Source: Brachybacterium sp. FME24
GTDB lineage: Bacteria; Actinomycetota; Actinomycetes; Actinomycetales; Dermabacteraceae
DNA: 64,000 nt
Assembly (NCBI RefSeq): GCF_014897705.1
Contig: NZ_JABUXV010000004.1
Span: 124,001-188,000 of the forward strand
Direction: 5' to 3'
Shown one piece after another: positions 27,341 to 38,629 of the stretch. Positions within the stretch are counted from its first letter, which is position 1, and each line of letters starts with the position of its first letter. The translations under genes and the position numbers were made by a program. A model generated the notes under the pieces. The model was not told the origin of the DNA. It did no database searches and saw only the letters and a program-made list of their open reading frames with translations.

Positions 27341-29193
27341 TGGCCTCCACGAACGACACGGCGACCAACGAGCCGCTGCTGGAGATCTCCGATCTCGAGA
27401 TCACCTTCGCCACCACCAACGGGCCGGTGCGAGCAGTGCGCGGTGCGAATCTGTCGGTGTACCCGGGCGAGACGGTCGCGATCGTCGGTGAGTCGGGCTC
27501 CGGCAAGTCCACCACAGCGATGAGCATCGCGCGCCTGCTGCCGGAGAACGGCAAGGTCACCGGTGGCAGCATCCGGTTCGGAGGAAAGGACATCACCTCC
27601 GTGCCCACTCGCGAGATCCTTGCGCTGCGTGGAAACGAGATCGGCCTGGTCCCGCAGGATCCCATGAGCAACCTCAATCCGATGTGGAAAGTCGGAACCC
27701 AGATCAAAGAGGCGCTGACCGCCAACGGCATGGCACGGGGCGCGAAAGCGCGCTCGCGCGCCGTGGAGCTGCTCGAAGAGGCCGGACTGCCCGACGCGAG
27801 CCGCCGGGCGAACCAGTACCCGCACGAGTTCTCCGGAGGCATGAAGCAGCGCGCGCTGATCGCGATGGGCCTGGCGGCGCGTCCCCGACTGCTGATCGCC
27901 GATGAACCCACCAGCGCGCTCGATGTCACCGTCCAGCAGCAGATCCTCGACCACCTCGACACGCTCACCGCGGACCTCGGAGTAGCGGTACTGCTGATCA
28001 CGCACGACCTGGGACTGGCGGCCGAGCGCGCACAGCACCTGGTCGTCATGTACAAGGGCCAGATCGTCGAGTCCGGCCCGGCGATCGACCTGCTGCAGAA
28101 TCCTCAGCATCCGTACACCCAGCGCCTCATCAGCGCCGCGCCGTCGCTGGCTTCGCGCCGTCTGGTCTCCGGAACCAAGCGGGCCGAGGTGCGCGAGCAT
28201 GCGCACGAGCATCTGCAGCCCGCGGAGTCTGCCGGTGACCGCACCGCTCCGGAGTTCGGGGACGCGGAGGCGAACCTCGACGCCGTGATCCAGGTCCAGG
28301 AGCTCACCAAGGAGTTCCCGATCCGCGGCGCGGTGCCGTGGAAGTCGATGCCCTTTACGGCGGTCGACCACGTCTCCTTCGAGATCGAGCGCGGCACCAC
28401 CACGGCGATCGTGGGGGAGTCCGGCTCCGGCAAGTCCACCGTCGCGCAGATGGTCCTCAAGCTGCTCCAGCCCACCTCGGGCCGGGTGCTCTTCGAGGGC
28501 AAGGACGTCACGACCTACCGGGGCAAGGAGCTGAAGGATCTGCGCCGGCGGGTGCAGCCGATCTTCCAGAACCCCTACGGGACCCTCGATCCGATGTACT
28601 CGATCTACAGCACGATCGAGGAGCCGCTGCGTCTGCACGGCATCGGGGATGCGAAGAGCCGTGAGGCGAAGGTCCGTGATCTGCTGGACAAGGTCGCTCT
28701 CCCCGCGGAGATGATGCGCCGCTATCCCAATGAGCTCTCGGGCGGGCAGCGCCAGCGCATCGCCATCGCCCGCGCACTGGCGCTGGATCCCGAGGTCGTG
28801 ATCTGCGACGAGGCCGTCTCCGCCCTGGACGTGCTCGTCCAGGCCCAGGTTCTCGAGCTGCTCAATGATCTGCAGGGCGAGCTCGGCCTGTCCTACCTCT
28901 TCATCACCCACGACCTCGCCGTGGTCCGGCAGATCGCCGACCGCACCCTGGTCATGGAGAAGGGGAAGGTCGTCGAGCAGGGCACCACCGACGAGGTGTT
29001 CCACTCCCCGCAGCAGGATTACACCAAGCGGCTGCTCGCCGCGATCCCGGGCGGCGCGATCCCGCTGGCGGGTTCGGAGACCATCGACGTGCAGGCCCCG
29101 CCGGTCGCGGATGAGGACGATCCGATGCCCACCGACGGCCCGTCGCAGACCGATGGCCCCGTGGACCCGTTCTCCCGCGCAGAACGCGCCTGA
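27337..29193 (+). CDS. Fused DppD-DppF peptide ABC transporter ATPase
   Basis: The 618-residue protein carries two complete ABC ATPase domains that power the permease pair. Domain 1 (about 15-265) has Walker A GESGSGKST, signature FSGGMKQRALI and Walker B LLIADEPTSALD. Domain 2 (about 310-570) has GESGSGKSTVAQ, LSGGQRQRIAIARAL and VVICDEAVSALD; the last form is usual in DppF/OppF. Between them lie the oligopeptide-transporter C-terminal element (NPQHPYTQRLISAAPSL) and a charged linker. Separate dppD and dppF genes are the usual state in enterics; fusions are common in actinobacteria. The start overlaps dppC (ATGA). Confidence 0.93.
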   Translation: MMASTNDTATNEPLLEISDLEITFATTNGPVRAVRGANLSVYPGETVAIVGESGSGKSTTAMSIARLLPENGKVTGGSIRFGGKDITSVPTREILALRGNEIGLVPQDPMSNLNPMWKVGTQIKEALTANGMARGAKARSRAVELLEEAGLPDASRRANQYPHEFSGGMKQRALIAMGLAARPRLLIADEPTSALDVTVQQQILDHLDTLTADLGVAVLLITHDLGLAAERAQHLVVMYKGQIVESGPAIDLLQNPQHPYTQRLISAAPSLASRRLVSGTKRAEVREHAHEHLQPAESAGDRTAPEFGDAEANLDAVIQVQELTKEFPIRGAVPWKSMPFTAVDHVSFEIERGTTTAIVGESGSGKSTVAQMVLKLLQPTSGRVLFEGKDVTTYRGKELKDLRRRVQPIFQNPYGTLDPMYSIYSTIEEPLRLHGIGDAKSREAKVRDLLDKVALPAEMMRRYPNELSGGQRQRIAIARALALDPEVVICDEAVSALDVLVQAQVLELLNDLQGELGLSYLFITHDLAVVRQIADRTLVMEKGKVVEQGTTDEVFHSPQQDYTKRLLAAIPGGAIPLAGSETIDVQAPPVADEDDPMPTDGPSQTDGPVDPFSRAERA

Positions 29194-29221
29194 GCGCGAG
29201 CCGAGGAGCAGCAGGACCCCG

Positions 29222-29257
29222 ACCGCGCCCGGTTCGAGAGATCGGACCGGGCGCGGT
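29222..29257 (+). terminator. Hairpin terminator of the peptide transporter operon
   Basis: Perfect 12-base arms (29222-29233 and 29246-29257) enclose a 12-base loop, 29 bases after the ATPase stop. The remaining gap to typA (29258-29429) shows no ORF and should hold the typA promoter. Confidence 0.8.
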
Positions 29258-29429
29258 GCGCTGTGGCGAGGATCGCCCAGAAGGGCGTCGAAGGTCTCAC
29301 CTCTGACCCCGTGTGACTTCCGTGCTGGCCAGATACACTCGCCAGGGCCCTGGAGCGGGCCGCACCCACGTGCGGCCGGGCGCTGCTCGGCCCTCGCCCC
29401 GCAGTGCAACCTGAAACGAGCAACCGCGT

Positions 29430-31352
<1,923 letters not shown>

Positions 31353-31356
31353 GACC

Positions 31357-31788
31357 GTGACGGATACGCGCCGCCGACCGGTCTCGGTCGACACGAGCTC
31401 CGTCGCCGCCCGCATCACCCAGGGCGCGATGGGGGTCGTCCTGGCCGTCATCTCGGTGCTGCTGATGATCACCACGCATCGGATGCAGCTCGAGATCGGC
31501 GGCGTGGCTCTTCCCGTCGGACTGCTGTTCGGCGGCGCGTTCCAGATCGTCACCTGCGTGTTCCTCTACGCGGCGACCGGGAGTCGGTTGCCGCTGGTGG
31601 TGCTCGGTTCGCTGTGGGGTCTCATCGCGGCGCCGTTCCTGGGCCGCGGAGCAGGGGGCGGGGTGCTGATGCCTGCCGTCATCGCCGATCAGCCTCAGTT
31701 CTCCGGTTGGATCGTGCAGGGGATCGGGGTGGCGGTCCCGTTCCTCACGGTCGGTGTCATCACCCTGCTGCGCCGCCGGCAGCGATGA
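31357..31788 (+). CDS. Small four-helix membrane protein, possibly DUF6113-like
   Basis: A 143-residue membrane protein of unknown function. After a short Arg-rich N-terminus, four hydrophobic segments follow: GAMGVVLAVISVLLMI, VGLLFGGAFQIVTCVFLY, LPLVVLGSLWGLIAAPF and VQGIGVAVPFLTVGVITLL. The GTG at 31357 is chosen because it lies 4 bases after the typA stop; the frame stays open into typA but would give a non-membrane Arg/Pro-rich extension. Small proteins of this kind (DUF6113) accompany fdxA and dapC in some actinobacteria; that assignment is from memory and weak. The stop overlaps the next start (ATGA). Confidence 0.72.
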   Translation: MTDTRRRPVSVDTSSVAARITQGAMGVVLAVISVLLMITTHRMQLEIGGVALPVGLLFGGAFQIVTCVFLYAATGSRLPLVVLGSLWGLIAAPFLGRGAGGGVLMPAVIADQPQFSGWIVQGIGVAVPFLTVGVITLLRRRQR

Positions 31789-32366
31789 CCACCGGACCCC
31801 GGCCCGACTGGGCGACGATCCCGAACCTCGTCACGCTCGCGCGCTTCGTGCTGCTGGGCCCGGTCTGTCTGCTGCTGCTGGACGGCCCGGGCCCGCTCGC
31901 CGTCGTCCTGCTCCTGGTGTGGGCGTCGACCGACTGGATCGACGGGATGCTGGCCCGCGTCCTGCACCAGAGAAGTCGCACCGGTGAGCTCATCGACCCG
32001 ATCGCGGATCGGGTGGGCCTGGCAGCGATCGTGCTGACACTGGCGATGATCGAGCTGCTGCCCTGGGCGGCGCTCGTGATCATCGTGGTCACGGACGTCG
32101 CGATGATGCTCCTGGTCTCGCGGGCGGCCCTCGGTGGGCGCATCTCCGTCTCCCGGCTCGGAAAGGTGCGCACCTTCGTGCTGATGACGTCGGTGTTCCT
32201 GCTGGTCGCCTCCGCAGCCTGGGCGCCGGGGCTGATCCCCGCCGTCCAGGCACTGCTGTGGCTCGCCGTGGTGCTGCACGTGATCTCCGGCGCGGACTAC
32301 ATCCTCAGGGCATCTCGCGTCTCGGGCGCCGCACCGGCGGGGGAGGGACCTCCTTCGCCGCGATGA
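31785..32366 (+). CDS. CDP-alcohol phosphatidyltransferase family protein (PgsA-like)
   Basis: Members transfer a phosphatidyl group from CDP-diacylglycerol to an alcohol such as glycerol-3-phosphate or inositol phosphate in the membrane. In the 193-residue protein the full family signature is present: DGMLAR, eight residues, Gly, three residues, Asp, three residues, Asp (DGMLARVLHQ to GELIDPIADR). Five or six hydrophobic segments surround it. The acceptor alcohol cannot be read from the motif. The start overlaps the preceding membrane gene. The 3' end overlaps the convergent gene by 62 bases, although the conserved part ends before the overlap (about ADYILRAS). Confidence 0.88.
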   Translation: MTTGPRPDWATIPNLVTLARFVLLGPVCLLLLDGPGPLAVVLLLVWASTDWIDGMLARVLHQRSRTGELIDPIADRVGLAAIVLTLAMIELLPWAALVIIVVTDVAMMLLVSRAALGGRISVSRLGKVRTFVLMTSVFLLVASAAWAPGLIPAVQALLWLAVVLHVISGADYILRASRVSGAAPAGEGPPSPR

Positions 32367-32577
32367 CGAGCACCCGCGGCACGCGCACCTGGCCGCGGCG
32401 GGTCATCACCTCCACCTCGGTCTCGTCGGCAGCGAGGATCGTGCCGAGGGCATCGGTCATCGATTCCCCGTGGGGCGATGTCTTCCGGTCGATCGCGTAG
32501 CGCAGCACTACACGCGTACCCACCTGCAGGAACGGCGCCCATCCGGCGCGTACCCGATCTCCTTCGTGATCCGTCAT
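32305..32577 (-). CDS. Small conserved protein, DUF6725-like
   Basis: A 90-residue basic protein with a VGTRVVLRYAI stretch followed by TDALGTILAADETEVEVMTRRGQVRVP and KEVPPPP, which looks like a small SH3-like beta barrel. I associate it with DUF6725, related to the N-terminal barrel beside some actinobacterial acetyltransferases; this is memory, not a search. The ATG at 32577 has TAGCCT (reverse of 32584-32589) 6 bases upstream, a leaderless promoter. Its 3' third overlaps the end of the phosphatidyltransferase gene on the other strand. Confidence 0.7.
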   Translation of the reverse strand: MTDHEGDRVRAGWAPFLQVGTRVVLRYAIDRKTSPHGESMTDALGTILAADETEVEVMTRRGQVRVPRVLVIAAKEVPPPPVRRPRREMP

Positions 32578-32705
32578 CCTGCGAGGCTATCCTCGCCGCG
32601 ATGTTCCTCGTGTCACGTCCGCTCGGCGGGCCCGTTTCGGGGGCCCGGGCAGGTTCCCGGGGTGAGAGGATGGACCTGTCTCTGAGACGGAAGGTTGCTG
32701 CCCCC

Positions 32706-33035
32706 ATGACGTATGTCATCGCCCTGCCCTGCGTGGACGTGAAAGATCGTGCCTGCGTGGACGAGTGCCCCGTGGACTGCATCTACGAGGGTGATCGGAT
32801 GCTCTACATCCAACCCGATGAATGCGTCGACTGCGGCGCCTGCGAGCCGGTGTGCCCGGTGGAGGCGATCTTCTACGAGGACGACACCCCGGACCAGTGG
32901 GCCGAGTACTACACGGCGAACGTCGATTTCTTCGACGACCTCGGCGCGCCCGGTGGCGCCGCCAAGATGGGCGTGATCCACAAGGACCACCCGATCGTCG
33001 CGGCCCTGCCCCCGCAGCCGAACCCCCTGGGCTGA
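32706..33035 (+). CDS. fdxA: Seven-iron ferredoxin ([3Fe-4S][4Fe-4S])
   Basis: A 109-residue electron carrier of the FdxA/FdxC type. Cysteines 9, 17 and 50 should bind the 3Fe-4S cluster; 21, 40, 43 and 46 the 4Fe-4S cluster; Cys25 is the extra one. This spacing matches Azotobacter-type seven-iron ferredoxins shifted by one residue. The ATG at 32706 gives the typical N-terminus TYVIALPCVDVKD; the open frame upstream from 32478 has no resemblance and is rejected. A GGAAGG lies about 11 bases before the start, a loose ribosome-binding site. dapC follows 3 bases downstream, the standard actinobacterial pairing. Confidence 0.95.
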   Translation: MTYVIALPCVDVKDRACVDECPVDCIYEGDRMLYIQPDECVDCGACEPVCPVEAIFYEDDTPDQWAEYYTANVDFFDDLGAPGGAAKMGVIHKDHPIVAALPPQPNPLG

Positions 33036-33038
33036 TCC

Positions 33039-34196
33039 ATGCCCGCCACTGCTGCGCGTCGCGCCCTCGCCGGGCGACTGCCCGCCTTTCCCTGGGACGC
33101 TCTGGCCGGTGCGAAAGAGCGCGCGGCCGCCCACCCGGACGGCATCGTCGATCTCTCTGTCGGCACCCCGGTCGATCCGACCCCCGCCTCCGTGCGGGCC
33201 GCTCTCACCGCAGCCGCGGATCGCCCGGGATACCCGACGACGGTCGGGACGCCCGCGCTGCGCGAGGCCCTCGTGGACTTCGTGCGCCGTCATCGCGGCG
33301 CTCCCGAGCAGCTCGACGTCGACGGCGTGCTGCCGACCGTCGGCTCCAAGGAGCTCGTGGCGCACCTTCCCTTCCAACTCGGCATCGGAGCGGGCGAAGC
33401 CGTCGCGTTCCCGGCTGTTGCGTATCCGACCTACGACATGGGCGCCCGCTTCGTCGGCGCCGAGGCATTGCCCGTGGACATGGCGGCACTGGCCGCCCAG
33501 GGCGATGCGGCGCTGCCCGATCCGTCGGTCGTCTCCCGTCTCCGCCTGCTCTGGCTGAACTCACCGTCGAACCCGACCGGTGAGGTGCTCGCCGCTGGCC
33601 AGCTGGCGTCCATCGTCACCTGGGCCCGTGAGCGGGGCATCATCGTCGCCTCGGACGAGTGCTATGCGCTGCTGCCGTGGACCGTCGACGAGGTCCCCTC
33701 GGTGCTGGACCCGCGCGTGAACGGCGGCGACCTCGACGGCCTGCTGTGCGTGTACTCGCTGTCCAAGCAGTCGAATCTGGCCGGCTACCGCGCGGCGTTC
33801 GTCGCCGGTGATCCGGCCCTGGTGGGGGAGCTGCTCGCCGTGCGCAAGCAGGCCGGCATGATGCTCCCCGCGCCGATCCAGGACGCGATGACCGTCGCCC
33901 TGGGCGATGACGACGCGGCGCGCGCCCAGCGAGAGGTCTACCGCTCCCGCCGCACGATCCTCGAGCCCGCCCTGCGCGCCGCCGGCGCGCAGATCCACGG
34001 TTCCCAGGCAGGTCTGTACCTGTGGTCCACCTTCGGTGAGAGCGCGATGAACAGCGTCGAACGTCTCGCCGACCTCGGTATCCTGGCCGCCCCGGGGATG
34101 TTCTATGGTGAGGGTGGCGGGACATTCGTCCGCGTCGCACTGACCGCGACCGACGAGCGGATCACCACCGCTGCCCGGCGCCTTCCGCGCCTCTGA
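33039..34196 (+). CDS. dapC: DapC, N-succinyldiaminopimelate aminotransferase
   Basis: This PLP enzyme converts N-succinyl-2-amino-6-oxopimelate to N-succinyl-diaminopimelate in the succinylase branch of lysine and meso-DAP synthesis. The 385-residue protein is an aminotransferase class I/II fold with LSVGTPVDPTP near the N-terminus, LNSPSNPTG, the ASDECYALLPW segment and the PLP lysine in YSLSKQSNLAGYRAAFV. The substrate is inferred from the fdxA-dapC pairing and from dapD and dapE nearby. It starts 3 bases after the ferredoxin stop. Confidence 0.93.
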   Translation: MPATAARRALAGRLPAFPWDALAGAKERAAAHPDGIVDLSVGTPVDPTPASVRAALTAAADRPGYPTTVGTPALREALVDFVRRHRGAPEQLDVDGVLPTVGSKELVAHLPFQLGIGAGEAVAFPAVAYPTYDMGARFVGAEALPVDMAALAAQGDAALPDPSVVSRLRLLWLNSPSNPTGEVLAAGQLASIVTWARERGIIVASDECYALLPWTVDEVPSVLDPRVNGGDLDGLLCVYSLSKQSNLAGYRAAFVAGDPALVGELLAVRKQAGMMLPAPIQDAMTVALGDDDAARAQREVYRSRRTILEPALRAAGAQIHGSQAGLYLWSTFGESAMNSVERLADLGILAAPGMFYGEGGGTFVRVALTATDERITTAARRLPRL

Positions 34197-34248
34197 TACC
34201 TGCGCTCCGAGCGCACCCACCGATCCGACACTGCACAACGGAGAGCCC

Positions 34249-35601
<1,353 letters not shown>

Positions 35602-35640
35602 GGCCCGCGCTGCCTCGCATCGGGGCTCGTGGAACCATGG

Positions 35641-36327
35641 TCAGGTGCCGTGGAGCGCGCGACGCAGCTCTCCAGCGCGGTTCGAGGTGATCGAGTCGAC
35701 GCCGAGGGCGGCGAGCTGTCGTGCGCGATCAGGATCATCGACCGTCCAGCACGACACCGCCAGCCCCAGGCTGCGAGCATGGGCGATGGACGTCGCGTCC
35801 ACCAGCTCGTGCGATGGGTTCCAGGCGTGCGGGCGCAGTGCGGCGACCGTCGCCTCGTCGATCAGGTCCGTGCTTTTCCAGGTCAGCCAGATATCGGCCG
35901 ACGGATCGGCCTCCCGCACCGAGCGCATCGCTGGCAGGCCCCCGCAGAAGGCGGGCACTGGATCGGCCTCCAGTGCGATGGCAGCTGCTGCGGCGGCAAG
36001 GTCGACGGGGACATCGTTCTCGGGCAGGTCGATCAGCAGACGGGCCGGGCCGGCGGCCGCGAGTGCCTCGGCCAGCAGAGGAATCCCTCTGTTGAGCTCG
36101 CCGGCCATCTGCTCCCGCACCGGGCGATCCGTGCCCCACAGGCGACGCGTGGTCGCATCGTGCAGCAGCACGACGGCGCCGTCGGCCGTGAGCCGCACAT
36201 CGACCTCGATCATCGACGCGCCGTCATCACGCGCTCGACGGATCGCCGCGAGGGTGTTCTCCACCTCGTGCATCGGATCGCCGCGATGGGCGACGATCTG
36301 GGGGAGCGGAGAGGCGAGTGCGCGCAT
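35641..36327 (-). CDS. Glycerophosphodiester phosphodiesterase
   Basis: GDPD enzymes hydrolyse glycerophosphodiesters released from phospholipids. The 228-residue TIM-barrel protein has the catalytic start IVAHRGDPMHEVENTLAA (His-Arg, Glu-Asn), the metal-binding EVDVRLTADG and the general-acid HDATTRRL. The C-terminal end of the barrel contains SCWTVDD. No signal peptide is visible, so it probably acts in the cytosol. The ATG at 36327 is fixed by TACTCT (reverse of 36334-36339) 6 bases upstream; the longer in-frame reading to 36417 runs into the neighbouring gene. It is the last of six genes on the - strand. Confidence 0.9.
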   Translation of the reverse strand: MRALASPLPQIVAHRGDPMHEVENTLAAIRRARDDGASMIEVDVRLTADGAVVLLHDATTRRLWGTDRPVREQMAGELNRGIPLLAEALAAAGPARLLIDLPENDVPVDLAAAAAAIALEADPVPAFCGGLPAMRSVREADPSADIWLTWKSTDLIDEATVAALRPHAWNPSHELVDATSIAHARSLGLAVSCWTVDDPDRARQLAALGVDSITSNRAGELRRALHGT

Positions 36328-36350
36328 GGACCGAGAGTACTGACTCTGCC

Positions 36351-36372
36351 CTGATCGACGTCGACGGATCAG
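36351..36372 (-). terminator. Small inverted repeat in the GDPD-VOC gap
   Basis: Arms CTGATC (36351-36356) and GATCAG (36367-36372) flank a 10-base centre, overlapping the VOC stop codon. It may be a weak terminator of the araC-VOC unit. Its first 12 bases (36350-36361) are identical to the start of the 55-bp repeat unit at 21361. Confidence 0.4.
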
Positions 36373-36794
36373 TCGTCGCGGGAGATCGGCTCCCCGGCGT
36401 AGGTGCCGAGGGACCACAGATTGCCCTCGGGGTCGCGCACCGCGAACTCGCGGCTGCCGTACGGAGTGTCGTCCAGAGGCATGATGACGTCGGCCTTCTT
36501 CTCCAGGACCCGCTGGTAGAGGGCGTCGATCTCGGTCACCACGACGTAGGCGCCGGCGCTGCCGGGCTCCCGGGACCAGATGGTGGCTCCCTCCTGATGG
36601 CTTCCGATCATCACGCCGCCGCGACCGTCCGGGCGGCGGAGCTCGCTGTGGGCGACGCGGTCGCCGTCGTCGTATCTCGCGGTGAGGACGAACCCGAGCA
36701 CATCGGTGAGGAAGTCGAGGAGTCCGGGGGCGTCGCGGGCCTGGAGCGTGACAAGGACGGTGGGTCCGTGTGGCGAGGTGCTCTGCTCAGTCAT
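36369..36794 (-). CDS. VOC-family (glyoxalase/bleomycin-resistance-like) protein
   Basis: A 141-residue protein with the paired beta-alpha-beta-beta-beta modules of the vicinal oxygen chelate superfamily. It resembles PhnB/glyoxalase-like proteins: VLVTLQARDAPGLLDFLTDV near the N-terminus, YDDGDRVAHSEL, and the closing YGSREFAVRDPEGNLWSLGT. The activity is unknown. I chose the ATG at 36794 (TEQSTSPHGPTV); an ATG 9 bases earlier is possible. The start overlaps the araC stop by 8 bases, so the regulator and this protein are translationally coupled. Such araC-VOC pairs are frequent in actinobacteria. Confidence 0.83.
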   Translation of the reverse strand: MTEQSTSPHGPTVLVTLQARDAPGLLDFLTDVLGFVLTARYDDGDRVAHSELRRPDGRGGVMIGSHQEGATIWSREPGSAGAYVVVTEIDALYQRVLEKKADVIMPLDDTPYGSREFAVRDPEGNLWSLGTYAGEPISRDD

Positions 36795-37665
36795 GCTGCT
36801 CATTCTCGACCGCACCGTGCCCACCGTCTTGAATGTTCCGGAACTCCTCGCGGATCCAGGAACACGGGCCCAGGCCCGCGTACCGCGTGAACTCACGCGT
36901 CAGATGCGCCTGGTCGCTGAAGCCGGCTTCGGCTGCGATCCGAGCGAGGTCCGCACGGCCCCGGCGTCGCACCTGTCGCGCGATGGAGGTCGAGGCGTTC
37001 TCGAAGCGCATCAGCCCCGCGACCTGTTTGGGCGAGCGGCCCAGCTCCTGATGGAACAACGTGCCGAGATGACGTGTGCTCAGGCCGACGGCGGTGGCGA
37101 GCTCGGCCACGGGAATCCTGCCGTCGGATCGTTCCAGGAGGTCCCAGGCGTGCAGCAGCTCTGGCCGCAGGAGCACGTCCCGGTCGCAGTGACGGCGGAT
37201 CAACCGCTCGGCGACGAGGTGGAATCGCGTGTCCCAGGCAGTCGCTTCCCGCAGCTGCTCGTGGAGTTCGAGGGGCCAGCGCCCCAGGACGGACTCGCCG
37301 TCGAAGTCGGTCACGGGAAGCTCCGCGGCCGGGAGGCCGAGGACAGATCGGGCCGCCAGCGGATGCATCGCGATCTGCACTCCGGCCTGGGTCGCACGCT
37401 GTCGCACATAGCTGGCCGCCGTGTGCAGCCCGCCGATGATGACGGGGTGCGGACGGGCATGGCGGAGGGCGGCGGCCGTCGAGGTGGCCTCCACGCCGTC
37501 ATCGAGGGCGATGATGAAGGTCAGTCGTGAGGAGGGCAATCCTCGGTGCAGGCCCTCAGGCGCCTCCAGTGCCCGGTACCCGACCATGGAGCTGATGCCG
37601 GGGGCAGGACGGGCGGGAGCAGAGACGAAGTCCCAGATCGGATCGTGGTGCACGCCCTCACCCAT
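36787..37665 (-). CDS. AraC-family transcriptional regulator
   Basis: The 292-residue protein has an N-terminal sensing domain (about 1-150, with GYRALEAPEGLHRGLPSSRL resembling DUF6597-type inputs). A C-terminal AraC DNA-binding domain follows (about 175-270). The first helix-turn-helix reads PVAELATAVGLSTRHLGTLF, and the second includes ARIAAEAGFSDQAHLTREF followed by GLGPCSWI. The ATG is preceded by TAGCCT (reverse of 37672-37677) with a 6-base gap, a leaderless promoter. It probably controls itself and the overlapping VOC gene; the ligand is unknown. Confidence 0.9.
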   Translation of the reverse strand: MGEGVHHDPIWDFVSAPARPAPGISSMVGYRALEAPEGLHRGLPSSRLTFIIALDDGVEATSTAAALRHARPHPVIIGGLHTAASYVRQRATQAGVQIAMHPLAARSVLGLPAAELPVTDFDGESVLGRWPLELHEQLREATAWDTRFHLVAERLIRRHCDRDVLLRPELLHAWDLLERSDGRIPVAELATAVGLSTRHLGTLFHQELGRSPKQVAGLMRFENASTSIARQVRRRGRADLARIAAEAGFSDQAHLTREFTRYAGLGPCSWIREEFRNIQDGGHGAVENEQHD

Positions 37666-37674
37666 GCGGCGAGG

Positions 37675-38610
37675 CTACCCCTGGCTGACGAGCACCACCA
37701 CATGGTCGGGCTCGCCGCCTGAGACGGTCGCCCACGCCGTGGCGCTTTCACCTCGCACGGAGCGGTCCCAGACGCGGCCCTGGTAGGACACCTGGATCAC
37801 GCCGTCGTCGGCCGCGCGGGCGACCGCCCAGTTCGCGAGTGTCCAGCCGAGACCCGTGTCGCCCTGCGGGTCGATGACCACTGCTGTGGCGCCCGCTTCC
37901 GCGGGTAGCTGCGGCGCCGAACCGCTGGCGGCGGCGAGGGTCGAGGTCAGGCGGCCGGCCTCGGTCAGCTGCGGGAACTGGCGCACGAGCTCGGAGCGCA
38001 CCTGCTCGGGGGAGACGGTCGATCCGACCTCGCCCAGTGTGCACACCAGGTTCGCACCGCTCTGGCCGGTCAGCGCCGAGGCATACAGGCGACCCTCGGT
38101 CTCGTGGTCCCGGTAGGCCTCGGGGTGCCCGCTGCGCTGCACCTCCTGCGCGACGTCGTTGATATCGGCCGCGGTGTACCCGTCGACCTTCTCCAGGGCG
38201 TCGTAGAAGGCATTGGTGGAGTAGACCGGATCCAGGATCTCCGCCTCGCTGCCCCAGCCCTGCGAAGGACGCTGCTGGAAGAGGCCGAGGGAGTCGCGGT
38301 CGCCGTGCTCGATATTGCGCAGCTGCGACTCCTGGTAGGCGGTCGCAAGCGCGATCGAGGCCGCCCGCGGGGGCAGACCGCGGTCGACGGCGACGGCGCT
38401 GATCAGCGCGGCGTTCGCGACTCGCTCCGTGGAGTACCGGTGCGAGGTGCCCAGTCCCGTCGCCGTGCACGTGCCCTCGTGGGCGGGGGAGCCGTAGTGC
38501 TGCAGGGCGATGTAGGAGCCCCCGGCGATCCCGGCGAGCACCAGCACCATCACCAACGGGATCACGAGGTGGCGGGCGACGGAGCCACTTCTGCCTGCGC
38601 TGCGCGCCAC
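37675..38610 (-). CDS. Membrane-anchored lysozyme/transglycosylase-like protein
   Basis: A 311-residue protein with one N-terminal membrane segment (about 13-37, LVIPLVMVLVLAGIAGGSYI), so the rest is probably extracellular. The region around residues 80-130 (ALATAYQESQLRNIEHGD, DSLGLFQQRPSQGWG) resembles the catalytic core of SLT/goose-lysozyme-type enzymes, with Glu in QESQL as candidate catalytic residue. The C-terminal 130 residues are of unknown fold. Related actinobacterial proteins are often left as hypothetical. It may trim peptidoglycan, but activity is inferred only from the short motif. The GTG start follows GAGGAG-like purines; it begins 19 bases after the dapD stop. Confidence 0.7.
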   Translation of the reverse strand: MARSAGRSGSVARHLVIPLVMVLVLAGIAGGSYIALQHYGSPAHEGTCTATGLGTSHRYSTERVANAALISAVAVDRGLPPRAASIALATAYQESQLRNIEHGDRDSLGLFQQRPSQGWGSEAEILDPVYSTNAFYDALEKVDGYTAADINDVAQEVQRSGHPEAYRDHETEGRLYASALTGQSGANLVCTLGEVGSTVSPEQVRSELVRQFPQLTEAGRLTSTLAAASGSAPQLPAEAGATAVVIDPQGDTGLGWTLANWAVARAADDGVIQVSYQGRVWDRSVRGESATAWATVSGGEPDHVVVLVSQG

Positions 38611-38629
38611 CTCGTGCTCTCCTCTCCGG

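Noticed and set aside
32478..32705. Extended N-terminus for the ferredoxin
   Set aside because: The upstream frame is not ferredoxin-like; the start at 32706 gives the canonical cysteine positions.
34197..34248. Riboswitch upstream of gltA, dapD or the CBS protein gene
   Set aside because: The gaps are too short or are filled by leaderless promoter boxes; no structured leader is visible.
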